Origin: Bradyrhizobiaceae bacterium PARB1
Lineage (GTDB): Bacteria > Pseudomonadota > Alphaproteobacteria > Rhizobiales > Xanthobacteraceae
Reading direction: 5' to 3'
Length of the DNA stretch: 32,304 nt
Assembly (NCBI GenBank): GCA_002256345.1
Contig: NKIY01000020.1
Location: forward strand, 1 to 32,304
Made by a program: the position numbers and the translations under genes. Shown here one piece after another: positions 8,568 through 17,908 of the stretch (its first letter is position 1; each line of letters begins with the position of its first letter). Below the pieces are notes generated by a model. That model was not told where the DNA came from. It was given only the letters and a program-made list of their open reading frames with translations, and did no database searches.

Positions 8568-9422
8568 ATGGAAATGCCTGACACTCCCCAGATTCCCGAA
8601 ACGCGTCGCCGCCGGTTCCGCACCATCCCGATCCGGATGCTGGTGCCGAATCTCATCACATTGCTGGCGATCTGTGCCGGCCTGACGGCGATCCGCCTGT
8701 CCACCGAAGGACGGATGGAACTCGCGGTGGCGGCCATCGTGTTCGCCGCGGTGCTGGACGGCGTCGATGGCCGCATCGCGCGCCTGATCAAGGGGCAGTC
8801 GAAATTCGGTGCGGAGCTCGACAGCCTGGCCGATTTCGTCAATTTCGGCGTGGCGCCGGGGCTGATCCTGTATTTCTGGCAGCTGCACGACCTCAACAAT
8901 GTCGGCTGGATCGCCTCGATGGTGTTCGCCATTGCCGGCTCCCTGCGGCTGGCGCGTTTCAACGCGACCATGGACGACCCGGACAAGCCGGCCTTTGCGG
9001 CCAATTTCTTCACCGGGATGCCGGCACCGCTCGGCGCGATCACGGTGATGCTGCCGGTCTATCTGTCGTTCCTCGACGTGCCGATGCCGCCGGCGGTGAT
9101 CACGACCGCCTATGTGCTGGTAATCGCCTTCCTAATGGTGTCGCGCCTGCCGGTGTTCTCCGGCAAGGCCGTGAACATGCGCGTGCCGCGCGAGTTGGTG
9201 CTGCTGATTTCCGCCTCGGTGGTGCTCTTTGTAGCGCTGCTGATTGGCTATCCCTGGCACATGCTGTCGGTGATCTCGATCGGCTATCTTGCCAGCCTCC
9301 CGTTCGGCTGGCGGTCCTATCGCGAGCAGGAGCGTGCGCTGGCGGCGCGGACGGCGGCAGGCGAGCAGGCGCCGGCGGCGGAGCCACCGTCGTCCGGCGA
9401 TCGGCCGACGCCTTTGCCCTGA
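8568..9422 (+). CDS. pssA: CDP-diacylglycerol--serine O-phosphatidyltransferase
   Basis: A 284-residue polytopic membrane enzyme that makes phosphatidylserine from CDP-diacylglycerol and serine, the substrate of the upstream Psd. The CDP-alcohol phosphatidyltransferase motif is complete: D64, D67, G68, A71, R72, G81, D85 and D89 (DGVDGRIAR...GAELDSLAD). About eight hydrophobic segments follow. The C-terminus after 255 is a hydrophilic Ala/Pro/Glu-rich tail. Together psd and pssA form the phosphatidylethanolamine branch, a common rhizobial pairing. Start MEMPDTPQ is taken at 8568; the ribosome binding site is weak. Confidence 0.96.
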   Translation: MEMPDTPQIPETRRRRFRTIPIRMLVPNLITLLAICAGLTAIRLSTEGRMELAVAAIVFAAVLDGVDGRIARLIKGQSKFGAELDSLADFVNFGVAPGLILYFWQLHDLNNVGWIASMVFAIAGSLRLARFNATMDDPDKPAFAANFFTGMPAPLGAITVMLPVYLSFLDVPMPPAVITTAYVLVIAFLMVSRLPVFSGKAVNMRVPRELVLLISASVVLFVALLIGYPWHMLSVISIGYLASLPFGWRSYREQERALAARTAAGEQAPAAEPPSSGDRPTPLP

Positions 9423-9481
9423 TCGGCGATGAAAAGATCCCCGGCAACGACCGGGTAAAAATCAAAAAGGGAGAAACCACC

Positions 9482-10198
9482 GTGACCAAGCCCGATACCA
9501 TGCTGCCCGCAACCGTGCTCGAAGCGCTTCGGCGCTACGACACGCCGACAATCTGCAACGCGCTGGAGATCGTGGCGCCGGAGCGTCGCCTGATCGGCTA
9601 CACCACGCGGCCGCTGGTCTGTCCGTTCCCCAATCTGCCGCCCATGGTCGGCTATGCGCGAACCGCCACCATCCGCGCCACGGTGGCGTCGGGGCTGCCG
9701 CCGGCGGAGCAGAAGGCGCGCCGGCTGGCCTATTACGAATATGTCGGCAGCGGGCCGGGACCGCAGATCAGCGTGATCCAGGACATCGACGGGCCGGATG
9801 CCGGCTATGGCGCATTCTGGGGCGAGGTGAATAGCGCGATCCACAAGGCGCTCGGCTGCCTCGGCGTCATCACCGACGGCTCGATCCGGGACATCCCGCA
9901 ATGGGCCGATGGCTTCCAGGCGCTGGCCGGATCGCTCGGTCCGTCCCATGCGCATGTCCACGTCACCGACTTCGGCCATGAGGTGCGGGTGGCCGGCATG
10001 ACGGTGGCCTCAGGCGATCTGATCCATGCCGACAGCCATGGCGCGGTGGTGATCCCGCCGGACGTTGCCGCGAAACTCCCGGACGCCGCCGAACTTTGCG
10101 CACGGCGCGAGGAGCCGATCCTGGCGGTGGCACGCGACCCGTCCTTCTCGCTCGCCAAGCTGCGCGATGCGATGGCGAAGGCGTCTGAAATTCACTGA
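9482..10198 (+). CDS. RraA-like / HMG-aldolase family protein
   Basis: A 238-residue protein starting at a GTG nine bases after AAAGGGAG, a good ribosome binding site. The RraA/demethylmenaquinone methyltransferase-like fold is shown by YDTPTICNALE near the N-terminus and GCLGVITDGSIRDIPQW near 121-137, which supplies the Arg/Asp of the metal-dependent aldolase site, followed by GDLIHADSHGAVVIP. Enzymes of this family act as 4-hydroxy-4-methyl-2-oxoglutarate aldolases or oxaloacetate decarboxylases. True RraA, the RNase E inhibitor, is shorter (about 160 residues), so an enzymatic role is more likely. A strong terminator follows, so this is the last gene of its transcript. Confidence 0.85.
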   Translation: MTKPDTMLPATVLEALRRYDTPTICNALEIVAPERRLIGYTTRPLVCPFPNLPPMVGYARTATIRATVASGLPPAEQKARRLAYYEYVGSGPGPQISVIQDIDGPDAGYGAFWGEVNSAIHKALGCLGVITDGSIRDIPQWADGFQALAGSLGPSHAHVHVTDFGHEVRVAGMTVASGDLIHADSHGAVVIPPDVAAKLPDAAELCARREEPILAVARDPSFSLAKLRDAMAKASEIH

Positions 10199-10220
10199 TC
10201 ATCGTTCATTTCAACGAGTG

Positions 10221-10253
10221 AAATGCGGAGGCGGCAACGTCTCCGCATTTTTC
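10221..10253 (+). terminator. intrinsic terminator after the RraA-like gene
   Basis: AAATGCGGAG (10221-10230), a ten-base loop and CTCCGCATTT (10241-10250) form a perfect 10-base stem, followed by further T residues (TTTTT across 10248-10252). It starts 23 bases after the RraA-like stop and isolates motAB from the upstream genes. Confidence 0.88.
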
Positions 10254-10275
10254 GTTCCGCGAGCGATTTATCGCG

Positions 10276-10290
10276 TTAATTACTGGTTAA
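10276..10290 (+). promoter_or_regulatory. CtrA-type site TTAA-N7-TTAA upstream of motA
   Basis: TTAA at 10276-10279, seven bases, then TTAA at 10287-10290 gives an exact match to the TTAA-N7-TTAA binding pattern of the cell-cycle regulator CtrA. It lies just after the terminator and 124 bases before the motA start. CtrA control of flagellar and motility genes is known in Alphaproteobacteria; applying it here is inference. Confidence 0.6.
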
Positions 10291-10413
10291 TACGAGGTGA
10301 ACGGTAACCCGTCCTTAATCGTAGTATCGCTAAGTTGCCCCGTGTGCTCCGCAGGGGGAGTGCACCGCCGTCCAGGACGGATGTCGGTCAGTGCGCGTAG
10401 CGTCGGAGTTGTC

Positions 10414-11187
10414 ATGGATATCACAACACTCATTGGCTTCGTCTGCGGCGTCATCGTGCTGTGTACCCTGATCCTGATGGGCGGCAATTTCGGGATGTTC
10501 TACGACATCCACGCCGTCATCATCATTTTCGGCGGCTCGTTCGCCGCCACGCTGATCCGCTTCCCGCTGTCGTCCATTCTTCATGGCCTGCCGCTCGGTG
10601 CCAAATTCGCGTTCACGCTAAGCCGCCTGAATGCCCGTGATCTCGTCGACGAACTTGCCCGCATCGCCGAGATCGCGCGCAAGCAGGGCCCGGTCGGTCT
10701 CGAAAAGGTCGAGACCAACGATCCGTTTCTCGCCAAGGGCATCCGCTTCGTGGCCGACGGCTACGATCTCGAATTCATCCGCGACAATCTCGAGCGCGAC
10801 CGCGACAACTTCCTCATGCATCTCGACGAGGGCTCGAAGATCTATCGCGCCATCGGCGATTGCGCCCCGGCCTTCGGCATGATCGGCACGCTGCTCGGCA
10901 TGGTGCAGATGTTCTCGAACATGTCGGACCCGTCGAAGCTTGGCCCGTTTATGGCGGTCGCGCTGCTGGCGACGCTGTATGGCGCCGTGGTCGGCAATCT
11001 CGTCTGTTTGCCGATCGCCGACAAGCTGCACGTCAAGGTGCTGGATGAAGAAACCAATCGAACGCTGATCATCGACGGCATCCTGATGATCCGTGACAGC
11101 AAGAGCCCGGCATTGGTGCGCGAGATGCTGCTGGCCTACCTGCCGGAGAAGCATCGCCACGAAGAAGGCGAGCCGGTCCCGGCGTAA
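10414..11187 (+). CDS. motA: flagellar motor stator protein MotA/PomA type
   Basis: A 257-residue inner-membrane protein that with MotB forms the ion-driven stator of the flagellum. The start MDITTLIGFVCG is chosen because CGGAG lies six bases upstream and the family opens with this helix; the longer frame from 10297 is unlikely. Four membrane segments are visible: 5-25, 30-50 and the pair around 147-200, which carries PAFGMIGTLLGMVQMFSNM and FMAVALLATLYGAVVGNLVCLPIADKL. The cytoplasmic loop (60-145) holds the charged residues expected to contact FliG. It belongs to the short PomA-like branch rather than the longer E. coli-type MotA. Which ion it uses cannot be decided from sequence. motB follows after 29 bases. 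Confidence 0.93.
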   Translation: MDITTLIGFVCGVIVLCTLILMGGNFGMFYDIHAVIIIFGGSFAATLIRFPLSSILHGLPLGAKFAFTLSRLNARDLVDELARIAEIARKQGPVGLEKVETNDPFLAKGIRFVADGYDLEFIRDNLERDRDNFLMHLDEGSKIYRAIGDCAPAFGMIGTLLGMVQMFSNMSDPSKLGPFMAVALLATLYGAVVGNLVCLPIADKLHVKVLDEETNRTLIIDGILMIRDSKSPALVREMLLAYLPEKHRHEEGEPVPA

Positions 11188-11216
11188 CGGTTGAGGGCCT
11201 CGCGGAGTAGCGGCAG

Positions 11217-12047
11217 ATGGCGAAGAAAAAGCGCGGCGAGGCACATGGCGGTCATGGCTGGTTCGTGACCTTCGCCGATCTCATGGCGCTGCTGCTAAGC
11301 TATTTCGTGATGCTCGTTGCCTTCTCGACGCAGGACTCGGCGAAGCTCAAGATTGTCGCCGGTTCGATGCGCGAGGCTTTCGGCGTGCAGACCGATTCTC
11401 GCTATTCCGGCATCATCGAGTCGGATGGTCTGCCGACGCGCGGCATGACGAAGAACAAGGAGCACGTCTCGCCGCAGGATGCGTCCAACGTCACGAGTCC
11501 CGACGAGAAAGCCGCGACGGCGCGGCCTTCGGGCGCGAAGCTGAAGATGGACCGTGAATTCGCGCTGGCCTCGGCGTCGCTGCGGCAGGCGTTGCAGGAC
11601 ATGCCCGAGATCACCGAGATCTCGAAGAACATCATGTTCGAGGAAACCAAGCAGGGTCTCAATCTCGAAATCATCGATCAGAACGGCCGCTCGATGTTCG
11701 CCGAAGGTTCGAAGGTTCCGTATGAGCGCACCCGGCAATTGCTGCAGAAGCTCGCTATTCCGTTAAAAGCCACGCCGTTGCGGGTAGCGATCGTCGGCCA
11801 CACGGCTGCCGGCTTCGTGCCATCGCGCAACGACTACGATGCGTTCGATCTGTCAGCGGATCGTGCCAATGTCGTCCGGCAAATCCTCGAACGGGAAGGG
11901 TTGCCGCCGTCGCATATTTTCTCGGTATCCGGGAAAGCCGACAGCCAGCCGCTGTTCCCCGACGATCCGACCATGGCTGCCAATCGCCGCGTGACCATCA
12001 CGCTGATGCGTGAAGACCCGCCGCTGCCGCCGAACCTCAAGCCGTAA
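11217..12047 (+). CDS. motB: flagellar motor stator protein MotB (OmpA-domain)
   Basis: A 276-residue partner of MotA. A basic N-terminus ([14 protein letters not shown]) precedes one membrane helix, [23 protein letters not shown], in which Asp21 is the ion-binding residue. The following segment, [21 protein letters not shown], matches the plug and linker region. The C-terminal half (about 160-270) is an OmpA-like peptidoglycan-binding domain with [12 protein letters not shown] and [18 protein letters not shown]. Complete for the family. It lies directly after motA in the same direction. No clear terminator follows: a run of seven T near 12061 has no stem before it. Confidence 0.93.
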   Translation: MAKKKRGEAHGGHGWFVTFADLMALLLSYFVMLVAFSTQDSAKLKIVAGSMREAFGVQTDSRYSGIIESDGLPTRGMTKNKEHVSPQDASNVTSPDEKAATARPSGAKLKMDREFALASASLRQALQDMPEITEISKNIMFEETKQGLNLEIIDQNGRSMFAEGSKVPYERTRQLLQKLAIPLKATPLRVAIVGHTAAGFVPSRNDYDAFDLSADRANVVRQILEREGLPPSHIFSVSGKADSQPLFPDDPTMAANRRVTITLMREDPPLPPNLKP

Positions 12048-12198
12048 TCCAGTCAAATCCTTTTTTTGCTGCTCCACGTCCTTTTTGCCGCGTCTTGGGA
12101 GCGGCATCCGGCGGTGGGATCGGGTAGGCTGCCGGTTGACTGGCATGGTCCGGCACGCCATAGCGGGCGCCGGATTATCCTTAGGCGTTACGACCAGC

Positions 12199-14103
12199 AT
12201 GGCTGTCACGGAAACTACAAGCGAGGTCACGACCGAAGCTCCGGCGGCGCATGCCGGTTTCTGGTCCCTCATGGTCGGGAGCATCGGTGTCGTGTTCGGC
12301 GACATCGGAACCTCGCCGCTCTACGCGTTTCGCGAAGCGGTTCACGGCGCGACACATGGCGGACCGGCGACGCCGGTCATTGTGCTCGGCGTGCTGTCGC
12401 TGATCCTGTGGGCGCTGTTCATCGTCGTCACCGTCAAATACGTGCTGTTCCTGCTGCGCGCCGACAACAATGGCGAAGGAGGGACACTGTCGCTGATGGC
12501 GCTCGGCCAACGCGCACTCGGTCGTCAGAGCTGGGTATTGCTGGCGCTCGGCGTGCTGGGTGCCTCTATGTTTATCGGCGATTCCATGATCACGCCGGCG
12601 ATCTCGGTGCTCTCCGCCGTCGAGGGTCTCAAGCTCAAGGCGCCCGCACTTGAGCCTTATGTCGTTCCGATCACCATCATCATCCTTGTTGCGCTGTTCT
12701 CGGTGCAGCGGATTGGCACGGCCAAGGTGGCGTCCGCTTTTGGCCCGATCATGATCGTCTGGTTCACGGCGCTCGCGCTGATGGGGGCCTCGCATATTAC
12801 GGACGACCCGACGGTGCTGAAGGCGATCAATCCGTATTATGCCGTGCAGTTCATGCTCACGCATGGCACGATCGGTCTGGTGACGCTCGGCGCGGTGTTC
12901 CTGGCGGTAACCGGCGGCGAGGCGCTCTATGCCGATCTCGGCCATTTCGGCCGCAGGCCGATCCAGTATGGCTGGTTCTTCTTTGTGTTGCCCGCGCTGC
13001 TGATCAATTACTTTGGGCAGGGCGCTCTGGTTCTGTCCAATCCGGCTGCCATTGAAAATCCGTTCTATCGCATGGCGCCGGAGGCGATGCTGATTCCGCT
13101 GGTCGTGCTCGCCACCGCAGCGACCGTGATCGCCAGCCAGGCCGTGATCACCGGAGCCTATTCGCTGGTGCGCCAGGCAGTGCAGCTCGGCCTCCTGCCG
13201 CGCTTCGAGGTCCGCTTCACGTCGGAAACGCATGCCGGTCAGATCTATCTGCCGCGCGTCAATCGCCTGCTGCTGATCGGCGTGGTGCTGCTTGTCCTGA
13301 TGTTCAAGTCGTCGAGCGGTCTCGCTTCGGCCTATGGCATCGCCGTATCCACCACGATGGTGGTGGATGGCATCATGGGCTTCGTCGTGATCTGGAAGCT
13401 GTGGAACTGGAAGGCCGCGACAGCCTTCGCGCTGATCGCACCGCTGGTGTTTATCGATCTCACCTTCCTTAGCGCCAATCTTCTGAAACTGATCGAAGGC
13501 GGCTGGGTGCCGTTGCTGTTCGGTCTGCTGATGGCTGGCATGATCTGGACGTGGCGCCGCGGCGCCGCGATCCTGATCCTCAAGACCCGTCGCACCGAAG
13601 TGCCGTTGCGCGATCTCATCAAGAGTCTCGAGAAGCGCCCGCCGCATATCGTGAAGGGCACCGCGGTGTTTCTCACCAGCGATCCCGAATTCGTACCGAC
13701 GGCGCTGCTGCATAATCTCAAGCACAACAAGGTGCTGCACGAACACAACGTCATCCTGACCATCGAGACCGCGCAGACGCCGAAGGTCGATGTGACCGAG
13801 CGCGTGCGGATGGAAAATATCAGCGACAAGTTCTCGATGGTGAGGCTGCGCTTTGGCTACATGGAGCAGCCGAACGTGCCGAAGGCACTCGTCATCGCGC
13901 GCAAGCTCGGCTGGCAGTTCGACATCATGGCGACGTCATTCTTCGTGTCGCGCCGCTCGCTGAAGCCGTCGGCGCAATCGGGCATGCCGCTGTGGCAGGA
14001 TCACATTTTCATTGCACTCAGCCGTTCGGCGAATGATGCCACCGATTATTTCCAGATCCCGACCGGCCGCGTCGTGGAAGTTGGTACTCAGGTAACGATT
14101 TAG
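12199..14103 (+). CDS. kup: Kup potassium uptake transporter, first copy
   Basis: A 634-residue protein of the KUP/HAK/KT family for K+ uptake, probably K+/H+ symport, in the inner membrane. The signature [15 protein letters not shown] begins at residue 34, about twelve hydrophobic segments follow to residue 460, and a cytoplasmic C-terminal domain ends [11 protein letters not shown]. The frame is open upstream to 12010, but the start [10 protein letters not shown] gives the usual family length; the ribosome binding site is weak. A paralogue follows after 128 bases in the same orientation. The two align end to end with no gap of note, so the pair arose by tandem duplication. Confidence 0.95.
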   Translation: MAVTETTSEVTTEAPAAHAGFWSLMVGSIGVVFGDIGTSPLYAFREAVHGATHGGPATPVIVLGVLSLILWALFIVVTVKYVLFLLRADNNGEGGTLSLMALGQRALGRQSWVLLALGVLGASMFIGDSMITPAISVLSAVEGLKLKAPALEPYVVPITIIILVALFSVQRIGTAKVASAFGPIMIVWFTALALMGASHITDDPTVLKAINPYYAVQFMLTHGTIGLVTLGAVFLAVTGGEALYADLGHFGRRPIQYGWFFFVLPALLINYFGQGALVLSNPAAIENPFYRMAPEAMLIPLVVLATAATVIASQAVITGAYSLVRQAVQLGLLPRFEVRFTSETHAGQIYLPRVNRLLLIGVVLLVLMFKSSSGLASAYGIAVSTTMVVDGIMGFVVIWKLWNWKAATAFALIAPLVFIDLTFLSANLLKLIEGGWVPLLFGLLMAGMIWTWRRGAAILILKTRRTEVPLRDLIKSLEKRPPHIVKGTAVFLTSDPEFVPTALLHNLKHNKVLHEHNVILTIETAQTPKVDVTERVRMENISDKFSMVRLRFGYMEQPNVPKALVIARKLGWQFDIMATSFFVSRRSLKPSAQSGMPLWQDHIFIALSRSANDATDYFQIPTGRVVEVGTQVTI

Positions 14104-14231
14104 CTGTCGCCTTTTCTCGTTTTCGGTTCCCGGATTTGCGCTAGACTGTACGTGTTCACCGGGGGCCGGGAACGGCCTCGCTGCCCCGCTGTTCAGACGC
14201 CAGTCCAGACAAGCTGCCCGAGGCCATTTCC

Positions 14232-16154
14232 ATGACAAGCGATAACGTCATTCCCGCCGCGGACCCCTCGGCGGACGCGGGCCATGGCCACTCCACGGCG
14301 GGCTTTGGCTCGCTGATCCTTGGCAGCATCGGGGTGGTTTATGGCGATATCGGCACCAGCCCGCTTTACGCGTTCCGTGAGGCCGTGGTCGCCGCCGGAG
14401 GGCACAAGGCAGCAGGCGCCGACAATGAGGCCATTCTCGGCGTTCTCTCGCTGATCCTGTGGGCGCTGATCATCGTCGTCACGCTCAAATATGTCGTGAT
14501 CCTGCTTCGCGCCGACAATAACGGGGAGGGGGGTACGCTGGCTTTGATGGCGCTTGCGCAACGTGCCATCGGATCGCGGGGAGCGGCGATCGCCATGCTG
14601 GGCATCATCAGCGCGGCGCTGTTCTATGGCGATGCGGTGATTACGCCGGCGCTGTCAGTGCTGTCGGCGATCGAGGGTGTCAAGCTCGTGACCACGGCCT
14701 TCGATCCCTATGTGGTACCGATCACCATTGTGATTCTGGTGGGGCTGTTTGCCGTGCAGTCGCGCGGTACGGCGAAGGTCGCGACATTCTTTGGTCCGAT
14801 CATGGTGCTGTGGTTCGCCGTGATCGCCGTTGCCGCGATCCCGCGGATTGTGGAACATCCCGAAGTGCTCGCAGCACTGAATCCCGTGCATGCGATCTAC
14901 TTCATGTTCCATCATGGCATCATCGCCTTCGTGACGCTGGGCGCGGTCTTTCTGGCGGTTACCGGCGCCGAGGCGCTATATGCGGATCTCGGCCATTTCG
15001 GCAAAAGGCCGATCAGGCTCGCCTGGCTGTTCCTCGTGCTGCCATCGCTGGCGCTGAACTATTTCGGGCAGGCGGCTCTGGTGATGCATGATCCGACCGC
15101 GCTGGAAAATCCATTCTATCTGATGTTTCCCGATTGGGCCCTGATCCCGATGGTGATCCTGGCTGCCACCGCCACAGTGATCGCCAGCCAGGCCGTGATC
15201 ACCGGCGCCTATTCGCTGACGAGGCAGGCGATCCAGCTTGGCCTGCTGCCGCGCTTCGAAATCCGCCACACGTCGGAAGCGCATTCCGGCCAGATCTATA
15301 TTCCACGCGTCAACATGCTGCTGCTGATTGCTGTGATCGCGCTGGTTGTAATGTTCAAGTCCTCGAGTTCGCTGGCGTCCGCTTATGGCATCTCCGTCAC
15401 CGGCACCATGGTTGTGACGGCGATGATGGGCTTTGTGGTGATCTGGCGCGGCTGGAAGTGGTCGCCGATCGCGGCGGCGGCGCTCATCGCGCCGTTCCTC
15501 GTCATCGATCTCACCTTCCTGACGGCCAATCTGCTGAAGGTGTTCGACGGCGGCTGGGTGCCGCTGGTGATGGGCGGCGCGATCATCTTGCTGATGTATA
15601 CGTGGCGGCGCGGCAGCCGGCTGCTGGTAGAGAAATCGCGAAAACTGGAGTTTCCGCTCGCCGATCTCGTCGCCATGCTGGAGAAACGTCCGCCGCAGCG
15701 CGTGCCTGGAACGGCGGTGTTTCTCACCAGCGATCCGCTCAGCGCACCGACCGCGCTGATGCATAGTTTGAAACACTACAAAGTGCTGCACGAGAAGAAC
15801 GTTATTCTCACCATCGAAACTGCGCCCACGCCGAAAGTGGATATCAGCGAGCGTGTGCGTATGGAGGAGATCAGTGCGACCTTCTCGAAAATCACACTGC
15901 GCTTCGGCTTCATGGAATCGCCGAATGTGCCGAAAGCCCTTGCCATCGCGCGGAAGACTGGATGGCAGTTCGACATCATGGCGACCTCGTTTTTCCTGTC
16001 CCGGCGCGCGCTGAGGCCAGCCGTACATTCCGGTATGCCGCGTTGGCAGGACCATCTGTTCATCAGCCTCAGCCGCACCGCCAATGACGCCACCGACTAC
16101 TTCTCGATCCCGACCGGGCGGGTGGTCGAGGTCGGTACGCAGGTCACGATTTAA
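14232..16154 (+). CDS. kup: Kup potassium uptake transporter, second copy
   Basis: A 640-residue KUP-family transporter closely similar to the preceding gene: [15 protein letters not shown] begins at residue 38, the twelve membrane segments match, and the C-terminus ends in the same [12 protein letters not shown]-terminal residues 1-24 are unlike those of the first copy, with a His/Gly stretch ([11 protein letters not shown]). Differences concentrate in the N-terminus and the loop near 160-200, so the copies may differ in affinity or pH range, as bacterial Kup paralogues are known to do. An own promoter is possible in the 128-base gap, but none is clear. A terminator-like hairpin follows. Confidence 0.95.
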   Translation: MTSDNVIPAADPSADAGHGHSTAGFGSLILGSIGVVYGDIGTSPLYAFREAVVAAGGHKAAGADNEAILGVLSLILWALIIVVTLKYVVILLRADNNGEGGTLALMALAQRAIGSRGAAIAMLGIISAALFYGDAVITPALSVLSAIEGVKLVTTAFDPYVVPITIVILVGLFAVQSRGTAKVATFFGPIMVLWFAVIAVAAIPRIVEHPEVLAALNPVHAIYFMFHHGIIAFVTLGAVFLAVTGAEALYADLGHFGKRPIRLAWLFLVLPSLALNYFGQAALVMHDPTALENPFYLMFPDWALIPMVILAATATVIASQAVITGAYSLTRQAIQLGLLPRFEIRHTSEAHSGQIYIPRVNMLLLIAVIALVVMFKSSSSLASAYGISVTGTMVVTAMMGFVVIWRGWKWSPIAAAALIAPFLVIDLTFLTANLLKVFDGGWVPLVMGGAIILLMYTWRRGSRLLVEKSRKLEFPLADLVAMLEKRPPQRVPGTAVFLTSDPLSAPTALMHSLKHYKVLHEKNVILTIETAPTPKVDISERVRMEEISATFSKITLRFGFMESPNVPKALAIARKTGWQFDIMATSFFLSRRALRPAVHSGMPRWQDHLFISLSRTANDATDYFSIPTGRVVEVGTQVTI

Positions 16155-16198
16155 GCTGTTCTGCCGCTTGATTTTTCGCCCGCGAGGCGCGAGTTTGG

Positions 16199-16219
16199 CG
16201 CCCGAAAAATCGGGCGTTT
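16199..16219 (+). terminator. terminator hairpin after the second kup, with alternative pairing
   Basis: CGCCCGA (16199-16205), loop AAAA and TCGGGCG (16210-16216) form a 7-base stem followed by TTT, 45 bases after the kup stop. An upstream GATTTTTCG (16170-16178) is exactly complementary to CGAAAAATC (16203-16211), which overlaps the hairpin, so the two structures exclude each other. Confidence 0.6.
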
Positions 16220-16265
16220 CTGCCCGCGCTATTCGCCTCGGACGACGGGGCGACAGGAGGTTGTA

Positions 16266-16595
16266 GTGGCAGGCGAAGCTCATACCGTTCACGATTTGAC
16301 GCCGGACGAAGTCTCGAAGGGCATTGCGGAAGGCAAGTACCTGCTTGTCGATGTGCGCGAGCCGAACGAGGTCGAAGTCGAAGCCTATCCGGACTCGGTG
16401 GTGGTGCCGCTCTCGACCTTCGATCCCGCGGAGATTCCCGACCCGGCAGGCAAGGAGGTCGTGTTTGCGTGTCGCTCCGGCAAGCGTTCGGTGACTGCAT
16501 CGCTGGCAGCCCAGGCTGCGGGCCTCGCTTACGACAAGCACCTCGCAGGCGGCATCATTGGGTGGAAGGCCGCGGGCCTGCCGACGAAAGCCTGA
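16266..16595 (+). CDS. single-domain rhodanese-like sulfurtransferase
   Basis: A 109-residue cytoplasmic protein starting at GTG with a strong AGGAGG five bases upstream (MAGEAHTVHDLTPDEV). The rhodanese domain is complete: LLVDVREPNEVE near 26-37 and the active-site loop ACRSGKRS with Cys69, followed by GGIIGWKAAGLPTKA. Single-domain rhodaneses carry persulfide sulfur; the CRSGKR loop fits a six-residue sulfurtransferase loop rather than a Cdc25-type phosphatase. The aminotransferase start lies seven bases after its stop, so the two are co-transcribed. The exact acceptor is unknown. Confidence 0.93.
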   Translation: MAGEAHTVHDLTPDEVSKGIAEGKYLLVDVREPNEVEVEAYPDSVVVPLSTFDPAEIPDPAGKEVVFACRSGKRSVTASLAAQAAGLAYDKHLAGGIIGWKAAGLPTKA

Positions 16596-16602
16596 TCTCT
16601 CG

Positions 16603-17757
16603 ATGAATAAGATTTTTTCGGAGCTGCCTGTCACCGTCTTCGAGGCGATGTCGCAGCTCGCCCGCGACAACAACGCCATCAATCTCGGCCAGGGCTTTCC
16701 CGATCATCCCGGTCCTGACGACATTCGTCAGGCCGCGGCGGATGCCACCGTTCACGGCTACAATCAGTATCCGTCGATGATGGGCATCCCCGAGCTGCGT
16801 CAGGCCATCGCCACGCACTATCAGCACTGGCACAAGCTCACGCTTGATCCAATGACCGAGGTGATGGTGACATCGGGTGGTACCGAGGCGCTAACTTCGT
16901 CGATCCTCGCTGTGGTGCAGCCGGGCGATGAAGTCGTTGTGTTCCAGCCGGTTTACGACAGTTATCTGCCGATCATCCGCCAGGCCGGCGGGATTCCGCG
17001 TCTGGTCAGCCTGAAGCCGCCGCATTGGCGCCTGACGGAAGAGGATCTGCGCGCTGTCTTCAATCACAAGACCCGTGCGGTGCTGTTCAACTCGCCGCTC
17101 AATCCGGCGGCCGTCGTCTATCCGCGCGAAGATCTCGAGCTGCTGGCAAGGTTCTGCCAGGAATTCGACACCATCGCGATTTGCGACGAGGTGTGGGAGC
17201 ATGTGACGTTCGACGGCCACGAGCACATCCCGCTGATCACCATTCCCGGCATGCGCGACCGCACCATCAAGGTCGGTTCTGCAGGCAAGATTTTCTCGCT
17301 GACCGGCTGGAAGATCGGCTTCGTCTGCGCCGCGCCGCATCTCTTGCGTGTCTGCGCTAAGGTGCATCAATTCCTGACCTTCACCACGGCGCCCAACCTG
17401 CAGGTGGCGGTGGCTTACGGGCTCGGGAAGTCCGACGAGTACTTCACCTCCAGGCGCGCCGATCTTGCGCGCAGCCGCGATCGCCTCGCGGCGGGGCTGG
17501 AGCGTATCGGTTTTCCCGTGATCAAGTCGCAGGGCACGTATTTCCTCACGGTCGATCTCGCGCCGCTCGGGCTCAACGAAACCGACGAGGAATTCTGCAA
17601 GCGCATCGTCACGCAATACAAGGTCGCCGGCATTCCGGTCTCGGCTTTCTACGAGCAGGACAAGGTGACGTCGGTGGTGCGCTTCTGCTTCGCGAAGAAT
17701 GACGCGACACTCGATGCCGCGCTGGAGCGGCTGTCGGACGCAGTCCACCGGCGCTGA
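16603..17757 (+). CDS. class I/II PLP-dependent aminotransferase (kynurenine aminotransferase/C-S lyase-like)
   Basis: A 384-residue fold-type I PLP enzyme. INLGQGFPDHPGP, GYNQYPSMMGIPELRQAIA and VTSGGTEAL are the N-terminal motifs of the MtnE/YbdL/kynurenine aminotransferase group. The catalytic Lys is K229 in KVGSAGKIFSLTGWKIGF, and Asp195 in CDEVWEH contacts the PLP ring nitrogen. The usual NxPxNPTG segment is here NSPLNPAA, so the Thr-Gly is replaced, and Trp198 replaces the common Tyr. Likely substrates are methionine, glutamine or kynurenine; the neighbouring rhodanese would fit sulfur amino acid or cysteine conjugate turnover, which is an inference. No frameshift seen. Confidence 0.9.
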   Translation: MNKIFSELPVTVFEAMSQLARDNNAINLGQGFPDHPGPDDIRQAAADATVHGYNQYPSMMGIPELRQAIATHYQHWHKLTLDPMTEVMVTSGGTEALTSSILAVVQPGDEVVVFQPVYDSYLPIIRQAGGIPRLVSLKPPHWRLTEEDLRAVFNHKTRAVLFNSPLNPAAVVYPREDLELLARFCQEFDTIAICDEVWEHVTFDGHEHIPLITIPGMRDRTIKVGSAGKIFSLTGWKIGFVCAAPHLLRVCAKVHQFLTFTTAPNLQVAVAYGLGKSDEYFTSRRADLARSRDRLAAGLERIGFPVIKSQGTYFLTVDLAPLGLNETDEEFCKRIVTQYKVAGIPVSAFYEQDKVTSVVRFCFAKNDATLDAALERLSDAVHRR

Positions 17758-17761
17758 ATCT

Positions 17762-17884
17762 TGTCCCGGACGCGATGCGGCGCGAAGTGCCGCTTCGCTG
17801 AGCCGGGAGCGTATCTGGCGACGGATTGTTGGGCGGTCCCGGTTCTGCGGAGCAACGTTTTACGTTGCACCGCGCCCGGAACAC
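17762..17884. repeat. imperfect palindromic intergenic repeat, copy 2
   Basis: Same organisation as the repeat at 4844-4965: the left arm starts TGTCCCGGACGCGATGCGGC, and the right arm begins CGGTCCCGGTTCTGCGGAGC and ends CGCCCGGAACA. It fills nearly all the space between the aminotransferase stop and the start of the binding protein, so the two genes are separated by a potential long RNA hairpin. Confidence 0.8.
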
Positions 17885-17908
17885 GATGGGTCGGGAAAGA
17901 GGATGACC

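Noticed and set aside
9482-10198. Calling this gene rraA, the RNase E inhibitor.
   Set aside because: It is about 80 residues longer than RraA and carries the aldolase-type GVITDGSIRD segment, so the enzymatic branch of the family is more likely.
12061-12067. A run of seven T after motB as an intrinsic terminator.
   Set aside because: There is no inverted repeat immediately before it.
12181-13746. A 521-codon minus-strand open frame across the first kup gene, and similar long antisense frames over kup2, cysS and the ABC exporter.
   Set aside because: These follow codon position bias of the high-GC sense genes. Their products are rich in His, Arg, Gln and Asp with no motif, whereas the sense strand holds complete known families.
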